Shown here piece by piece: positions 25,600 to 33,551 of a stretch of DNA of 64,000 bases. The stretch is taken from contig NZ_VWSF01000012.1 in the NCBI RefSeq assembly GCF_008629685.1, forward strand, positions 1-64,000, read 5' to 3'. Positions within the stretch are counted from its first letter, which is position 1, and every line of letters starts with the position of its first letter. Source of the stretch: Adhaeribacter rhizoryzae (GTDB lineage: Bacteria; Bacteroidota; Bacteroidia; Cytophagales; Hymenobacteraceae). Both the position numbers and the translations under genes were made by a program. The notes below the pieces were generated by a model. It was given only the letters and a program-made list of their open reading frames with translations, made no database searches and had not been told where the DNA came from.

Positions 25600-25831
25600 T
25601 GCGGAGAGTTAGCGCAGCGCTCTCCGCATTTTGGGAAAGCCAATCTCCTGATTGGCGTAATCCGAAAATAGCAAATATTCTACAGCGTTACTTTCTGATA
25701 TAATATAACGGCTGCGTCAGCGGCCTTGCCACTAGATACCTCTTTTTGTTAACTGAATACGTCTTTACTTATTAAGCCAATCAGAGATTGGCTTTCCAAA
25801 AGTGCAGAGAGCGCTGCGCTAACTCTCCGCA
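25600..25831. repeat. MITE-like element with long terminal inverted repeats
   Basis: The left arm 25600-25656 and right arm 25776-25831 are inverted repeats of 56-57 bases with about five differences. Each arm itself contains nested short palindromes (GCGGAGAGTTAGCGCAGCGC followed by TCTCCGC; and GCCAATCTC..GATTGGC). The 119-base interior has no reading frame. This is the form of a non-autonomous transposable element; no target duplication was identified. It lies between the carB terminator and the FkbM promoter. Confidence 0.7.
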
Positions 25832-25853
25832 CAACAGTCGCTAGCACGGGCAG

Positions 25854-25882
25854 TTTGGTTTATTTAAATATTATTAACTTTG
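25854..25882 (+). promoter_or_regulatory. Promoter of the FkbM methyltransferase gene
   Basis: TTTG at 25854-25857, a 17-base spacer and TAACTTTG at 25875-25882 match the Bacteroidota sigma consensus TTTG-N17..23-TAnnTTTG. It lies 23 bases beyond the right arm of the MITE-like element. Confidence 0.65.
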
Positions 25883-25914
25883 TGCTGTTATCAAAACATA
25901 CCAATTACCGGCCT

Positions 25915-26664
25915 TTGAAAGAACTGCGCAAATTTTTAGTTAAAACCCTGGGTTTTAAAAATTACATCCGGCTGGTGAGCCGGGTATACCTGCTGATGGT
26001 GCGGGCCGGCCTGATGCAGAAAAAATATCCCGAAATATTCTTCCTCAAAAAAATAATTCAGCCGGGTTTTACCTGCATCGATATTGGCGCTAACCTGGGC
26101 TATTATTCTACTATTTTGTCGCGGCTGGTGGGCCCGGCGGGCAAAGTGCTGGCCGTAGAACCGGTTCCGGTATTTCAGGAAATCTGGAAGCAGAACGTAA
26201 AGCTGAGCGGCGTTTCTAACTTAACCATGTGGCCTTATGCGTTGGGCGGCCAAAATACCCGCATTAAAATGGGTACACCCGAACGCGATGGCCTCTTGCA
26301 CCACGGCATGACCAAAATCATGAGTTCGGCCAAAGATTCTTACGCCCGCACCTACGACGTAGAAATGAAAATTCCAGACGAGTTATTTATAAACCTGAAC
26401 CGGCTGGATTTTGTTAAATGCGATGTAGAAGGCTATGAGTTTGAGGTGTTCCGGAACATGCAGGAAACCTTGCGCAAGTTTAAACCAATTATTCAAACCG
26501 AACTGAATGGTACCGAAAACCGGCAGCAGGTAGCAGCTTTATTAACGGCAATTGGTTACGGTACTTATATTTTATCCCCAAATCAAACGTTATTGCCTTG
26601 TAATAATGTTGTATTAATGTCGCATCAGGGCGACTTTTATTTTAAATTTTCTGCCGATGACTAA
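25915..26664 (+). CDS. FkbM family methyltransferase
   Basis: The product has about 249 residues from the TTG at 25915 (MKELRKFLVKTLGF). The SAM-binding motif I is CIDIGANLGYYSTILSRLVG, followed by the acidic strand-2 end VLAVEPVP and the FkbM-typical VKCDVEGYEFEVFRNM. FkbM enzymes O-methylate sugars or other hydroxyl groups in glycans and natural products; here the substrate is unknown. The open frame extends to TTG 25855, but that codon is part of the -33 box and the -7 box is inside the extended frame, so I moved the start downstream; no ATG is available. It overlaps the DUF4834 gene by 8 bases. Confidence 0.88.
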   Translation: MKELRKFLVKTLGFKNYIRLVSRVYLLMVRAGLMQKKYPEIFFLKKIIQPGFTCIDIGANLGYYSTILSRLVGPAGKVLAVEPVPVFQEIWKQNVKLSGVSNLTMWPYALGGQNTRIKMGTPERDGLLHHGMTKIMSSAKDSYARTYDVEMKIPDELFINLNRLDFVKCDVEGYEFEVFRNMQETLRKFKPIIQTELNGTENRQQVAALLTAIGYGTYILSPNQTLLPCNNVVLMSHQGDFYFKFSADD

Positions 26665-26926
26665 ATTTCTGATAACCATATTTCTGATATATTTATTTAT
26701 GCGCTTTGTGTTCCCGATTTTATTGCGTTGGGCCATTAAAGCGTTTATTAAAAAAAATATTCAAAACGGACGTTTTACCAATATCGACCCCAACGCCTTC
26801 CGGCCGGCAAATGAGCCCCAGCCTGAAGGCGAAGTAAAAGTGAATTACATCCCGAAACAGCCACAACCCAACCAGGCCAAAGACTTTCCCGGAGGCGAGT
26901 ACGTGGATTATGAAGAAGTAAAATAA
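26657..26926 (+). CDS. DUF4834 family small membrane protein
   Basis: A protein of 89 residues. A single membrane span (about 2-20, FLITIFLIYLFMRFVFPILL) is followed by a basic amphipathic stretch (AIKAFIKKNIQNG) and a Pro/acidic tail ending GGEYVDYEEVK, the conserved C-terminus of this Bacteroidota-only family. Function is not known. Its ATG lies inside the end of the FkbM gene (8-base overlap), indicating translational coupling. A terminator follows directly. Confidence 0.88.
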   Translation: MTKFLITIFLIYLFMRFVFPILLRWAIKAFIKKNIQNGRFTNIDPNAFRPANEPQPEGEVKVNYIPKQPQPNQAKDFPGGEYVDYEEVK

Positions 26927-26954
26927 TTAACTAACTTTCCTGCCTAACCCTAAG

Positions 26955-27008
26955 TTAATCCGGGTTTTATGCCTGCGGCTAGCAGGAGTAGAATCCGGAT
27001 TAATTTTT
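26955..27008 (+). terminator. Terminator after DUF4834
   Basis: TTAATCCGG (26955-26963) pairs with CCGGATTAA (26995-27003), with a second stem CCTGC/GCAGG inside the loop, followed by TTTTT. Confidence 0.7.
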
Positions 27009-27031
27009 AAGAATTAAAACAAACCTGTTTC

Positions 27032-29479
27032 ATGCCCAAATTTAATTTTAAGGCGCACGTGCTGCCCCATGTACTGGCGGTCCTTTTCTTTTTAGCCTTA
27101 ACGGCGGCCTATGTTTCGCCCATCTTATTCGAAGACAAAAGCCTGGTGCAGAACGATATTCTGCAATCGAAAGGCATGGCCAAAGAAATTATAGATTACC
27201 GCGAACGTACCGGTAAAGAGGCCCTCTGGACCAATTCGATGTTTGGGGGCATGCCGGCTTACCTGATTAACACCGCTTTCCCCGGCGACTTAACGGTTTA
27301 TATTCACAAAGCAATAACGCTGAATTTACCAGCCGTGGCCGCCAATATTTTCCTGACTTTGCTGTGTGCTTATATTTTATTTGTAGTCATGGGCATGAGT
27401 ATTTGGTTGTCGCTGGTGGGGGCCATTGCTTTAAGTTTTACCTCTTATAACCTCATTATTCTGGAAGCCGGGCATAATACCAAATCGCTGGCTATTGCCT
27501 ATATACCGCTGGCCCTGGCGGGCTTGTTTTACGCTTTCCGACCGGGCACCCGGCACCTGGTTTTGGGTACTTCTTTGTTTACTTTTGGGCTGGCGATGCA
27601 CATCCGGGCCAACCATCCGCAAATTACTTATTACCTGCTGCTGCTGGTGCTGGTATTTGGGATAGTGCAATTAATATTTGCTATTCGCGAAAAATGGCTG
27701 GGTAGCTTTTTTAAACGGGTAATAATATTGGGTGTAGCGGCCATTATTGCGGCCGGCGTAAGTTTCGGGCGTTTATATACGGCTATGGAGTATGGTAAAT
27801 ATTCTATCCGGGGCAAATCCGAATTAAAGCCCAGCACTACCGGCGAAGTTAGCTCCGGCGGCCTGGACCGTACGTATGCTTTCGACTGGAGCTACGGCGT
27901 AAGCGAAACCATGACCTTGCTCATTCCAAACTTTTACGGTGGTGCGAGCCAGGGCAGCCTCGACGAGGATTCCCAAACGGCTAAAGCTTTTAGCCAATTA
28001 GGTGTGCCACCGGGGCAAATGCAGGAATTACTGGGCGCTTTGCCGCTGTACTGGGGCGACCAGCCTTCTACCAGCGGCCCGGTTTACGTAGGGGCTATTA
28101 TTTGCTTTTTGTTTGTACTGGGGCTTTTTATTGTCGAGAAACGTACGCGCTACTGGCTGCTGGGAGCAACCATCCTCTCTATTATGCTGGCCTGGGGCCG
28201 CAACTTCGAAGCGTTTAATTATTTTATGTTCGATTACTTTCCGGGGTATAATAAATTCCGGGCGGTATCGATGGCGCTGGTAATTGCGCAGGTAACCATG
28301 CCTTTGCTGGCCATGTTTGCTTTGTACCGGTTATTACAGAACGGAAGCAAGCAACAGAATATTCAGAAAAAATTATGGTATGCGGCTGGTATTACGGGTG
28401 GCATCTGCTTGCTCGTGGCATTATTTGCCGGTATGGCCAGTTTTGCGGGCCGCGTAGATGCGCAGTTGCAGCAAATGCAATGGCCGGTAGATGCGTTGCG
28501 CGCCGACCGCGAAAGCATGATGCGCGGCGATGCCTTCCGGTCTTTAATATTTATTTTATTAGCTGCCGGCGTCCTGTATTTTTATTTAAAGCAAAAATTA
28601 TCGGCGGCTTCGGCTACTTTGGCTGTTGGCTTTTTAATTTTAATCGACCTTTGGACCGTTGACAAACGCTACCTCGATAACGGTGATTTCCAGAAACGGT
28701 TGGTTGAAACGCACTTTGAACCAACCCCCGCCGACCAGGCCATTTTGCAGGACAAAGATTTAAGTTACCGGGTTTTTAATATGTCTAATCCGTTTAACGA
28801 GGCCCGCACTTCTTACTTTCACAAATCTATTGGCGGTTACCACGGCGCCAAGTTGCGGCGCTACCAGGATGTAATTGAAAAGCATATATCGCAGAATAAT
28901 ATTGAGGTGCTGAACATGCTGAACACCCGCTATATTATTACTACTGATCCGCAAAACCCAGTGCAACGCAACCCGCAGGCGCTGGGCAACGCCTGGTTTG
29001 TGCAGCACTTAATGCCCGTTAACAGCCCCGACGAGGAGTTGGCCGCGCTCACGAACCTGACGCCAGTAAACGAAGCGGTAGTAGATGTAACTAAATTCCC
29101 GATAAAACAAAAAGAATTTAAAAACGAAGGTTCTACGGCAAAACTAACAGCTTACGAACCTAATTATTTAAAATATCAGGTTAACGCGGCCCAAGATGGT
29201 TTCTTAGTATTCTCCGAAATTTATTACAAAGATGGCTGGAATGCTTACCTGAGCGGTAAACCGGTAGAGCACATTCGGGTAAATTACATTTTACGGGGCA
29301 TGCAGGTACCAGCCGGTCAGCATACCATCGAGTTTAAGTTCGAGCCGAAAGAATACACCTTAGGTAATACGGTTTCGCTAGTTTCCTCTATTTTGATGTT
29401 GCTAATCGTTTTCGGGGGTATATTTTATGCTTTCCGGACCGAACCGAAAAAAGTACAGGCTGAGCTGGTTAACAAATAA
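27032..29479 (+). CDS. YfhO family multi-pass membrane protein
   Basis: The protein has 815 residues. An N-terminal half of roughly a dozen membrane spans starts with a short cytoplasmic tail and LAVLFFLALTAAYVSPI. The first large loop contains ALWTNSMFGGMPAYLINT, the acidic/aromatic region typical of the GT-C-like YfhO family, and a later loop has FPGYNKFRAVSMALVIAQV. A C-terminal extracytoplasmic beta domain (about 640-775, including ILRGMQVPAGQHTIEFKF) and a final span close the protein. In Bacillus the family is linked to teichoic acid glycosylation; in Bacteroidota the substrate is unknown. It is bounded by terminators on both sides and is therefore monocistronic. Confidence 0.9.
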   Translation: MPKFNFKAHVLPHVLAVLFFLALTAAYVSPILFEDKSLVQNDILQSKGMAKEIIDYRERTGKEALWTNSMFGGMPAYLINTAFPGDLTVYIHKAITLNLPAVAANIFLTLLCAYILFVVMGMSIWLSLVGAIALSFTSYNLIILEAGHNTKSLAIAYIPLALAGLFYAFRPGTRHLVLGTSLFTFGLAMHIRANHPQITYYLLLLVLVFGIVQLIFAIREKWLGSFFKRVIILGVAAIIAAGVSFGRLYTAMEYGKYSIRGKSELKPSTTGEVSSGGLDRTYAFDWSYGVSETMTLLIPNFYGGASQGSLDEDSQTAKAFSQLGVPPGQMQELLGALPLYWGDQPSTSGPVYVGAIICFLFVLGLFIVEKRTRYWLLGATILSIMLAWGRNFEAFNYFMFDYFPGYNKFRAVSMALVIAQVTMPLLAMFALYRLLQNGSKQQNIQKKLWYAAGITGGICLLVALFAGMASFAGRVDAQLQQMQWPVDALRADRESMMRGDAFRSLIFILLAAGVLYFYLKQKLSAASATLAVGFLILIDLWTVDKRYLDNGDFQKRLVETHFEPTPADQAILQDKDLSYRVFNMSNPFNEARTSYFHKSIGGYHGAKLRRYQDVIEKHISQNNIEVLNMLNTRYIITTDPQNPVQRNPQALGNAWFVQHLMPVNSPDEELAALTNLTPVNEAVVDVTKFPIKQKEFKNEGSTAKLTAYEPNYLKYQVNAAQDGFLVFSEIYYKDGWNAYLSGKPVEHIRVNYILRGMQVPAGQHTIEFKFEPKEYTLGNTVSLVSSILMLLIVFGGIFYAFRTEPKKVQAELVNK

Positions 29480-29497
29480 TGCTTTCAATATTTAGTT

Positions 29498-29527
29498 AAG
29501 AGCGGCGGGTAATCCACCGCTCTTTTT
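29498..29527 (+). terminator. yfhO-like gene terminator
   Basis: AAGAGCGG (29498-29505) pairs with CCGCTCTT (29517-29524), followed by TTTAT, 18 bases after the stop codon. Confidence 0.7.
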
Positions 29528-29546
29528 ATTCCCAGTCCCGAACTTC

Positions 29547-30455
29547 ATGAAAGAATCAGCCCCGGTTCAGCTCCTGCACGACCCACTTTTTGCAACGAAA
29601 GGCGTGCAGGTATATTTAAAGCGGGAAGATTTATTACATCCAACCATATCGGGTAATAAATGGCGGAAGCTTAAATATAATTTACAGGCAGCCCGGGAAC
29701 AGAAGAAAGATACGTTGGTAACCTTTGGCGGCGCTTACTCCAACCACATTGCGGCGGTAGCGGCCGCCGGTAAGGAATATAATTTCCGTACTGTCGGTTA
29801 CATTCGCGGCGAAGCACACCAAGCCTTAAATCCCACCCTAACTTTTGCCATTAGTTGTGGCATGCAACTACATTACCTCGACCGCGAAACGTACCGCCTA
29901 AAAAATACTGCTAACTTTTTAGAAGAGCTGCAACATAAATATCCATCCGCTTATTTGCTTCCGGAAGGCGGTACCAATTTATTAGCCCTGAAAGGTTGCA
30001 CCGAAATATTGCAGGATATAGCAGTAGACTATGATTATATTATTTGTGCCGCCGGCACGGGCGGTACGTTGGCGGGCCTAATAGCCGGTTTAGCCGGAGA
30101 GAAGGAAATTATTGGGTTCCCGGCTTTAAAAGGAGGCGCGTTTTTGCAGGAAGATATTTCACAACTAATATTTAGTTACGGCGGGCAGCACTACCATAAT
30201 TGGGAATTGCAAACCCAATATCACTTTGGGGGCTACGCTAAAATTAAACCCGAATTAATCAGTTTTATCCAATATTTTAAGCAGCAGCATCAGGTGCAGT
30301 TAGAACCCATTTACACCGGTAAAATGCTGTACGGCCTGTACGATTTAATCCGGCAGGAATATTTTAAACCGGGTACTGCTATATTGGCTATCCACACCGG
30401 GGGTTTACAAGGCCTGGCCGGCCTGGAAGAACGGCTGGGCCTCAGGCTTACTTAA
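29547..30455 (+). CDS. PLP-dependent 1-aminocyclopropane-1-carboxylate deaminase / D-cysteine desulfhydrase family enzyme
   Basis: The protein has 302 residues, fold type II PLP enzyme. KREDLLHPTISGNKWRKL (about 25-42) holds the Schiff-base lysine, by analogy Lys38 in GNK. GGAYSNHIAAVAAAG binds the carboxylate, and CAAGTGGTLAG is the phosphate-binding glycine loop. The family members open ACC or eliminate sulfide from D-cysteine; the residues that separate the two are not distinguishable with certainty here, and D-cysteine desulfhydrase is the commoner bacterial activity. At ~300 residues it is shorter than classical ACC deaminase (~338). It is followed 47 bases later by the DUF4230 gene in the same direction. 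Confidence 0.92.
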   Translation: MKESAPVQLLHDPLFATKGVQVYLKREDLLHPTISGNKWRKLKYNLQAAREQKKDTLVTFGGAYSNHIAAVAAAGKEYNFRTVGYIRGEAHQALNPTLTFAISCGMQLHYLDRETYRLKNTANFLEELQHKYPSAYLLPEGGTNLLALKGCTEILQDIAVDYDYIICAAGTGGTLAGLIAGLAGEKEIIGFPALKGGAFLQEDISQLIFSYGGQHYHNWELQTQYHFGGYAKIKPELISFIQYFKQQHQVQLEPIYTGKMLYGLYDLIRQEYFKPGTAILAIHTGGLQGLAGLEERLGLRLT

Positions 30456-30502
30456 CTGATTGGTTCGGTTATTGCGTATATACCCCGAAATCCTTAACCA
30501 AC

Positions 30503-31132
30503 ATGTCTTTCCTCGTTTATTTGCTTCGCAAAATATTACCTTATTTAATCGTATTGCTGGCTGCTTTATTTATCTGGCGCAGTTGCAAAGATACCTTGCT
30601 GGGTAAGCCCGAAGAAACGGTGCAGGTAACCCATAGTACGGTGCTGAATAAAATCGAAGGCTTAGGTAAAATGGAACTGGTGCGGTACAATTTTAAAGAC
30701 GTGGTAGAATACAAAAAAGAGTTGTCGCGGTGGCTGCCAAACTCGCGGAGCGTGCTAATTGTGGCCGGCGAAGCAGTTGGCTGCATTGATATGAGCCAGA
30801 TTTCCCGCCAGGATATTCAGTTTACCAACGACTCTACCATTACGATTAAATTACCGGCCCCGGAAATCTGCTATTTTAAAGTAGACCACGAGAAGTCTAA
30901 AATATTTGCGATGGAATATACTTATTTTCAGGATGCGACGCTGGTAGATGAAGCTTACAAGTACGCCGAAAAAAATGTGCGGCAATCGGCTTTAAACGCC
31001 GGAATATTGGAAGAAACCGCCCGCAACGCCGATAAAATATTAAAGCCCATGCTGGAAGGAATGACCGGTAAAACCGTAGTGCTTGTACCAAACCGGAAAA
31101 CCGAAAACCCGGTTTTACCACCAAAAAGATAA
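30503..31132 (+). CDS. DUF4230 domain protein, membrane-anchored
   Basis: The protein has 209 residues. An N-terminal membrane anchor (about 10-25, ILPYLIVLLAALFIW) is followed by the DUF4230 domain with ELVRYNFKDVVEYKK, LIVAGEAVGCIDMSQI and ITIKLPAPEICYFKVDH. This domain is found in many Bacteroidota and Firmicutes envelope proteins; function has not been established. Only a short Pro-rich tail follows. It is probably co-transcribed with the upstream PLP enzyme gene, without an obvious biochemical link. Confidence 0.9.
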   Translation: MSFLVYLLRKILPYLIVLLAALFIWRSCKDTLLGKPEETVQVTHSTVLNKIEGLGKMELVRYNFKDVVEYKKELSRWLPNSRSVLIVAGEAVGCIDMSQISRQDIQFTNDSTITIKLPAPEICYFKVDHEKSKIFAMEYTYFQDATLVDEAYKYAEKNVRQSALNAGILEETARNADKILKPMLEGMTGKTVVLVPNRKTENPVLPPKR

Positions 31133-31171
31133 ATTTTATTGTACCACGATTAAGGCACGCCTAAATGAGCT

Positions 31172-31672
31172 TTAGTTGTTTGACCTTAGTTTTATTCTGA
31201 TTAAGTTGTTTTCTACATCATCGATAGTTGAAAATTTAACCGCTATGGTTTTTAAACTACTTTCTATCTTGTTCCAGTAAAATTTATAATCGTCCATTTT
31301 CCAGATTTCGAAACCCTCAAAAGTGGTTTCAGTATCCACTTGTATTATTGTTTCATCTAATGTATTTCCCTGTATTTGGACCCTTTTTAATCTGAATAGA
31401 TTAGGCTCGTTGAATTGGATAACTTGGTTAAATATTTCTAATGGTATGTCGTTTTCAAGGAGAGTAGAGTCAATATTTTCAATTTCTTTGATTTCAAAAT
31501 CTGCCAGGAAATTAGATTCTAAAAGTGATTCTAGTTCTTTTAAATAAATTGGTTCTGTTATTAAATAGGTATTAGGTGCTTCTGTCCAAACGTTTATGGT
31601 CAAAGTGCTACTAGGAAAAACTAACCAACAGTCTGAGGTTATATCCTTATATTCTTTTTCTCCTATTTTCAT
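31172..31672 (-). CDS. AT-rich orphan gene, hypothetical cytoplasmic protein (possible decayed cassette)
   Basis: The product has 166 residues from ATG 31672, acidic, without signal peptide or membrane span; no family recognised. It is clearly AT-richer than the genes on either side (AAT, ATT, TTT and GAT codons dominate). GTTAGGC (minus strand; GCCTAAC at 31683-31689) lies 10 bases upstream of the start and 22 bases after the recX stop codon, the same placement as at the orphan gene 41733-42065. No full attC-like site follows: only a short imperfect palindrome with GCCTTAA is found at 31151-31166. It may be a gene cassette that has lost its recombination site, or simply an acquired gene; the product might be an immunity-type protein, but that is a guess. 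Confidence 0.75.
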   Translation of the reverse strand: MKIGEKEYKDITSDCWLVFPSSTLTINVWTEAPNTYLITEPIYLKELESLLESNFLADFEIKEIENIDSTLLENDIPLEIFNQVIQFNEPNLFRLKRVQIQGNTLDETIIQVDTETTFEGFEIWKMDDYKFYWNKIESSLKTIAVKFSTIDDVENNLIRIKLRSNN

Positions 31673-31711
31673 TCTTAATTGAGCCTAACTTATGTAAAAG
31701 AAAACACTGGT

Positions 31712-32194
31712 TTAATCACTTTGGCCCTTTATAGCGTCCTGAATTAAATCGTTTTCGTAGCCTTTGCTCATCAGGTAATAAGAAAGCTTTTGTTTGCGGA
31801 GCATCGGGTTCTTTTCTTTTTCGGTACGGGCCTTTTTTTCGAGTAAATATTTCAAGTTTTCTTCGTAAACCTCCGGGTCAATTTCTTTTAGGCCCTGCTT
31901 CACACAATAATCCGAAATGCCCTGAGCTTTTAAACCTTGCAATATTTTGCGGCGGCCCCACCGCTTCAGGCTATATTTGCCCCGTACATACGATTTGGCG
32001 TACCGTTCTTCGTCCAGCAGTTTTTCGCCCGATAGCTGAATAATAAGCTCGTCTACTTCGTCGGGATCGAGGCCGTAACTGAAAAGCTTACTGCGTACTT
32101 CCTGGTGGTTGCGTTCCTGGTAAGCACAATAAGCCGCTATTTTAACCAGGGCTTCCTTTTTAGTATAATTTTTCTTCTTTTTTGGTTCGAACAT
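31712..32194 (-). CDS. recX: Regulatory protein RecX
   Basis: About 160 residues from ATG 32194 (MFEPKKKKNYTKKEAL). RecX is a small helical inhibitor of RecA filament extension. The three repeated three-helix modules are visible, with the hallmarks LLDEERYAKSYVRGK (repeat 1) and WGRRKILQGLKAQGIS (repeat 2) and a final KQKLSYYLMSKGYENDLI. An upstream TTG at 32215 would add seven residues but lies inside a short repeated sequence, so the ATG is preferred. recA is not in this window. Its 3' end is followed closely by the orphan AT-rich gene in the same direction. Confidence 0.93.
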   Translation of the reverse strand: MFEPKKKKNYTKKEALVKIAAYCAYQERNHQEVRSKLFSYGLDPDEVDELIIQLSGEKLLDEERYAKSYVRGKYSLKRWGRRKILQGLKAQGISDYCVKQGLKEIDPEVYEENLKYLLEKKARTEKEKNPMLRKQKLSYYLMSKGYENDLIQDAIKGQSD

Positions 32195-32200
32195 GTTTTT

Positions 32201-32359
32201 AGTATCAGGTAGCAAGTAGTTGGTATCAGGTTTTTGTTTTAATAAATACTTGGTATACCCGCTGCCTTACTTTACAAAAGTATAACGCCTGATTAAGTTG
32301 TTTTGTCCAAAAACTTAAAGCAATATTATCCTGCTACCTGCTACTTGTTACCTGATACT
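32201..32359. repeat. Inverted repeat pair between recX and aguA
   Basis: AGTATCAGGTAGCAAGTAG (32201-32219) and its reverse complement with one mismatch (32341-32359) face each other across 121 bases without a gene. The sequence is built of short GTATCAG/GCTAC units like the repeats at 33409 and 61096. Confidence 0.6.
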
Positions 32360-32362
32360 TAC

Positions 32363-33403
32363 TCAAACTTTGGGCTCCTGCTGGCTCAAACAATGAAAAC
32401 TGCCTAATCCCCAAATAATATCTCTGGAATCAATGCCGATAACCGGCCGATCCGGGAAACAGCCCTGAATTATTTCTAAAGCCCGGTCGTCGTTCTGGTC
32501 CTGGAAAGTAGGGACAATTACGCCGGCGTTGACAATGTAAAAATTAGCATAAGAAGCCGGTAGCTGCTGGTCTTCGTAAATAACCGGCGAAGGCATCGGC
32601 AGTTCTACAATATTTAGTTGCTTGCCATTGAGCAGACGCATTTTTTTCAGTTCGGCTAAATTGGCTTGGAGCGGCGCGTAATTTTCGTCGTGCTGGTTTT
32701 CTTCAATTACGGTTAATACGGTATCGGTATTTACAAAACGGGTAATATCATCGATGTGGCCGTCGGTGTCATCGCCCACAATGCCGTCTTCGAGCCAGAG
32801 TACCTGTTGTACGCCGTAATAATGGATTAAATATTTTTCTATCTGGGCCTGGTTCAGGTGCGGATTGCGGTTTTCGTTTAGCAAACAGGCCGTGGTTGTC
32901 AGCACTGTGCCTTGTCCGTTAAAATCTACCGAACCGCCTTCCATTACAATATTGGGGTAATACACCGGAATATTATAATATCTGCCAATTAAGGTAGGAA
33001 TAGCGCAATCCAGGTCGTGCGGCGGATATTTGCCGCCCCAGGCGTTGTAGTCCCAATCTACAATTACTTTTTTTACTTCGGCGGCCGGGTTAATTAAAAA
33101 GGCCGGACCGTGGTCGCGGCACCAGGCATCGTTAGTGGGGTGGAGAAAGAACTGAATATTTTTTAAATCAGCGCCGGCTTGTTCTAAATACGTGGTGGCT
33201 TGTTGCTGCATGGCTTCGTGCAGAACGTTGATGCAAACTTTTTCGCCGGCGGCTACGGCTGCAATAAATTGGGCATAATACGGGTAAATGGTCTGGATTT
33301 TACCGGGCCAGGAAGCTTCTTTGTGGGGCCAGCTTAACCAGGTAGCTTCGTGCGGGTGCCATTCGGCCGGGAAATAATAACCAAGTTCGGAAGGAGTTTT
33401 CAT
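32363..33403 (-). CDS. aguA: Agmatine deiminase
   Basis: The protein has 346 residues, the usual length. It hydrolyses agmatine to N-carbamoylputrescine and ammonia in the polyamine pathway. The peptidyl-arginine deiminase-like fold is marked by ATWLSWPHKEASWPG near the N-terminus, the substrate-binding WCRDHGPAFL, the MEGGSVDFNGQGTVLTT segment, the catalytic GDDTDGHIDDI (Asp, His) and the nucleophile Cys338 in GLGSFHCLSQQEP at the C-terminus. The next gene upstream on the same strand encodes the following enzyme, so the pair forms the complete agmatine-to-putrescine route. Confidence 0.95.
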   Translation of the reverse strand: MKTPSELGYYFPAEWHPHEATWLSWPHKEASWPGKIQTIYPYYAQFIAAVAAGEKVCINVLHEAMQQQATTYLEQAGADLKNIQFFLHPTNDAWCRDHGPAFLINPAAEVKKVIVDWDYNAWGGKYPPHDLDCAIPTLIGRYYNIPVYYPNIVMEGGSVDFNGQGTVLTTTACLLNENRNPHLNQAQIEKYLIHYYGVQQVLWLEDGIVGDDTDGHIDDITRFVNTDTVLTVIEENQHDENYAPLQANLAELKKMRLLNGKQLNIVELPMPSPVIYEDQQLPASYANFYIVNAGVIVPTFQDQNDDRALEIIQGCFPDRPVIGIDSRDIIWGLGSFHCLSQQEPKV

Positions 33404-33408
33404 TAAGG

Positions 33409-33551
33409 TAAACAGTAATCAATTAGCAGTTATCAGCAATCAGTTAGCAGAAATCAGTTATCAGTAAACAATAATCAGTTATCAGTTATGGAAAAAATAT
33501 TAGATATCTCCCGCATAACTGGCTACTGATAACTGTTTACTGATAACTGTT
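33409..33551. repeat. Degenerate short repeats of ATCAGTTATCAGT type
   Basis: The spacer between aguB and aguA is made mostly of repeated CAGTTATCAG / TCAGTTAGCAG units on one side and their reverse complements (CTGATAACTG) at the aguB side, so it can also fold on itself. Confidence 0.65.
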
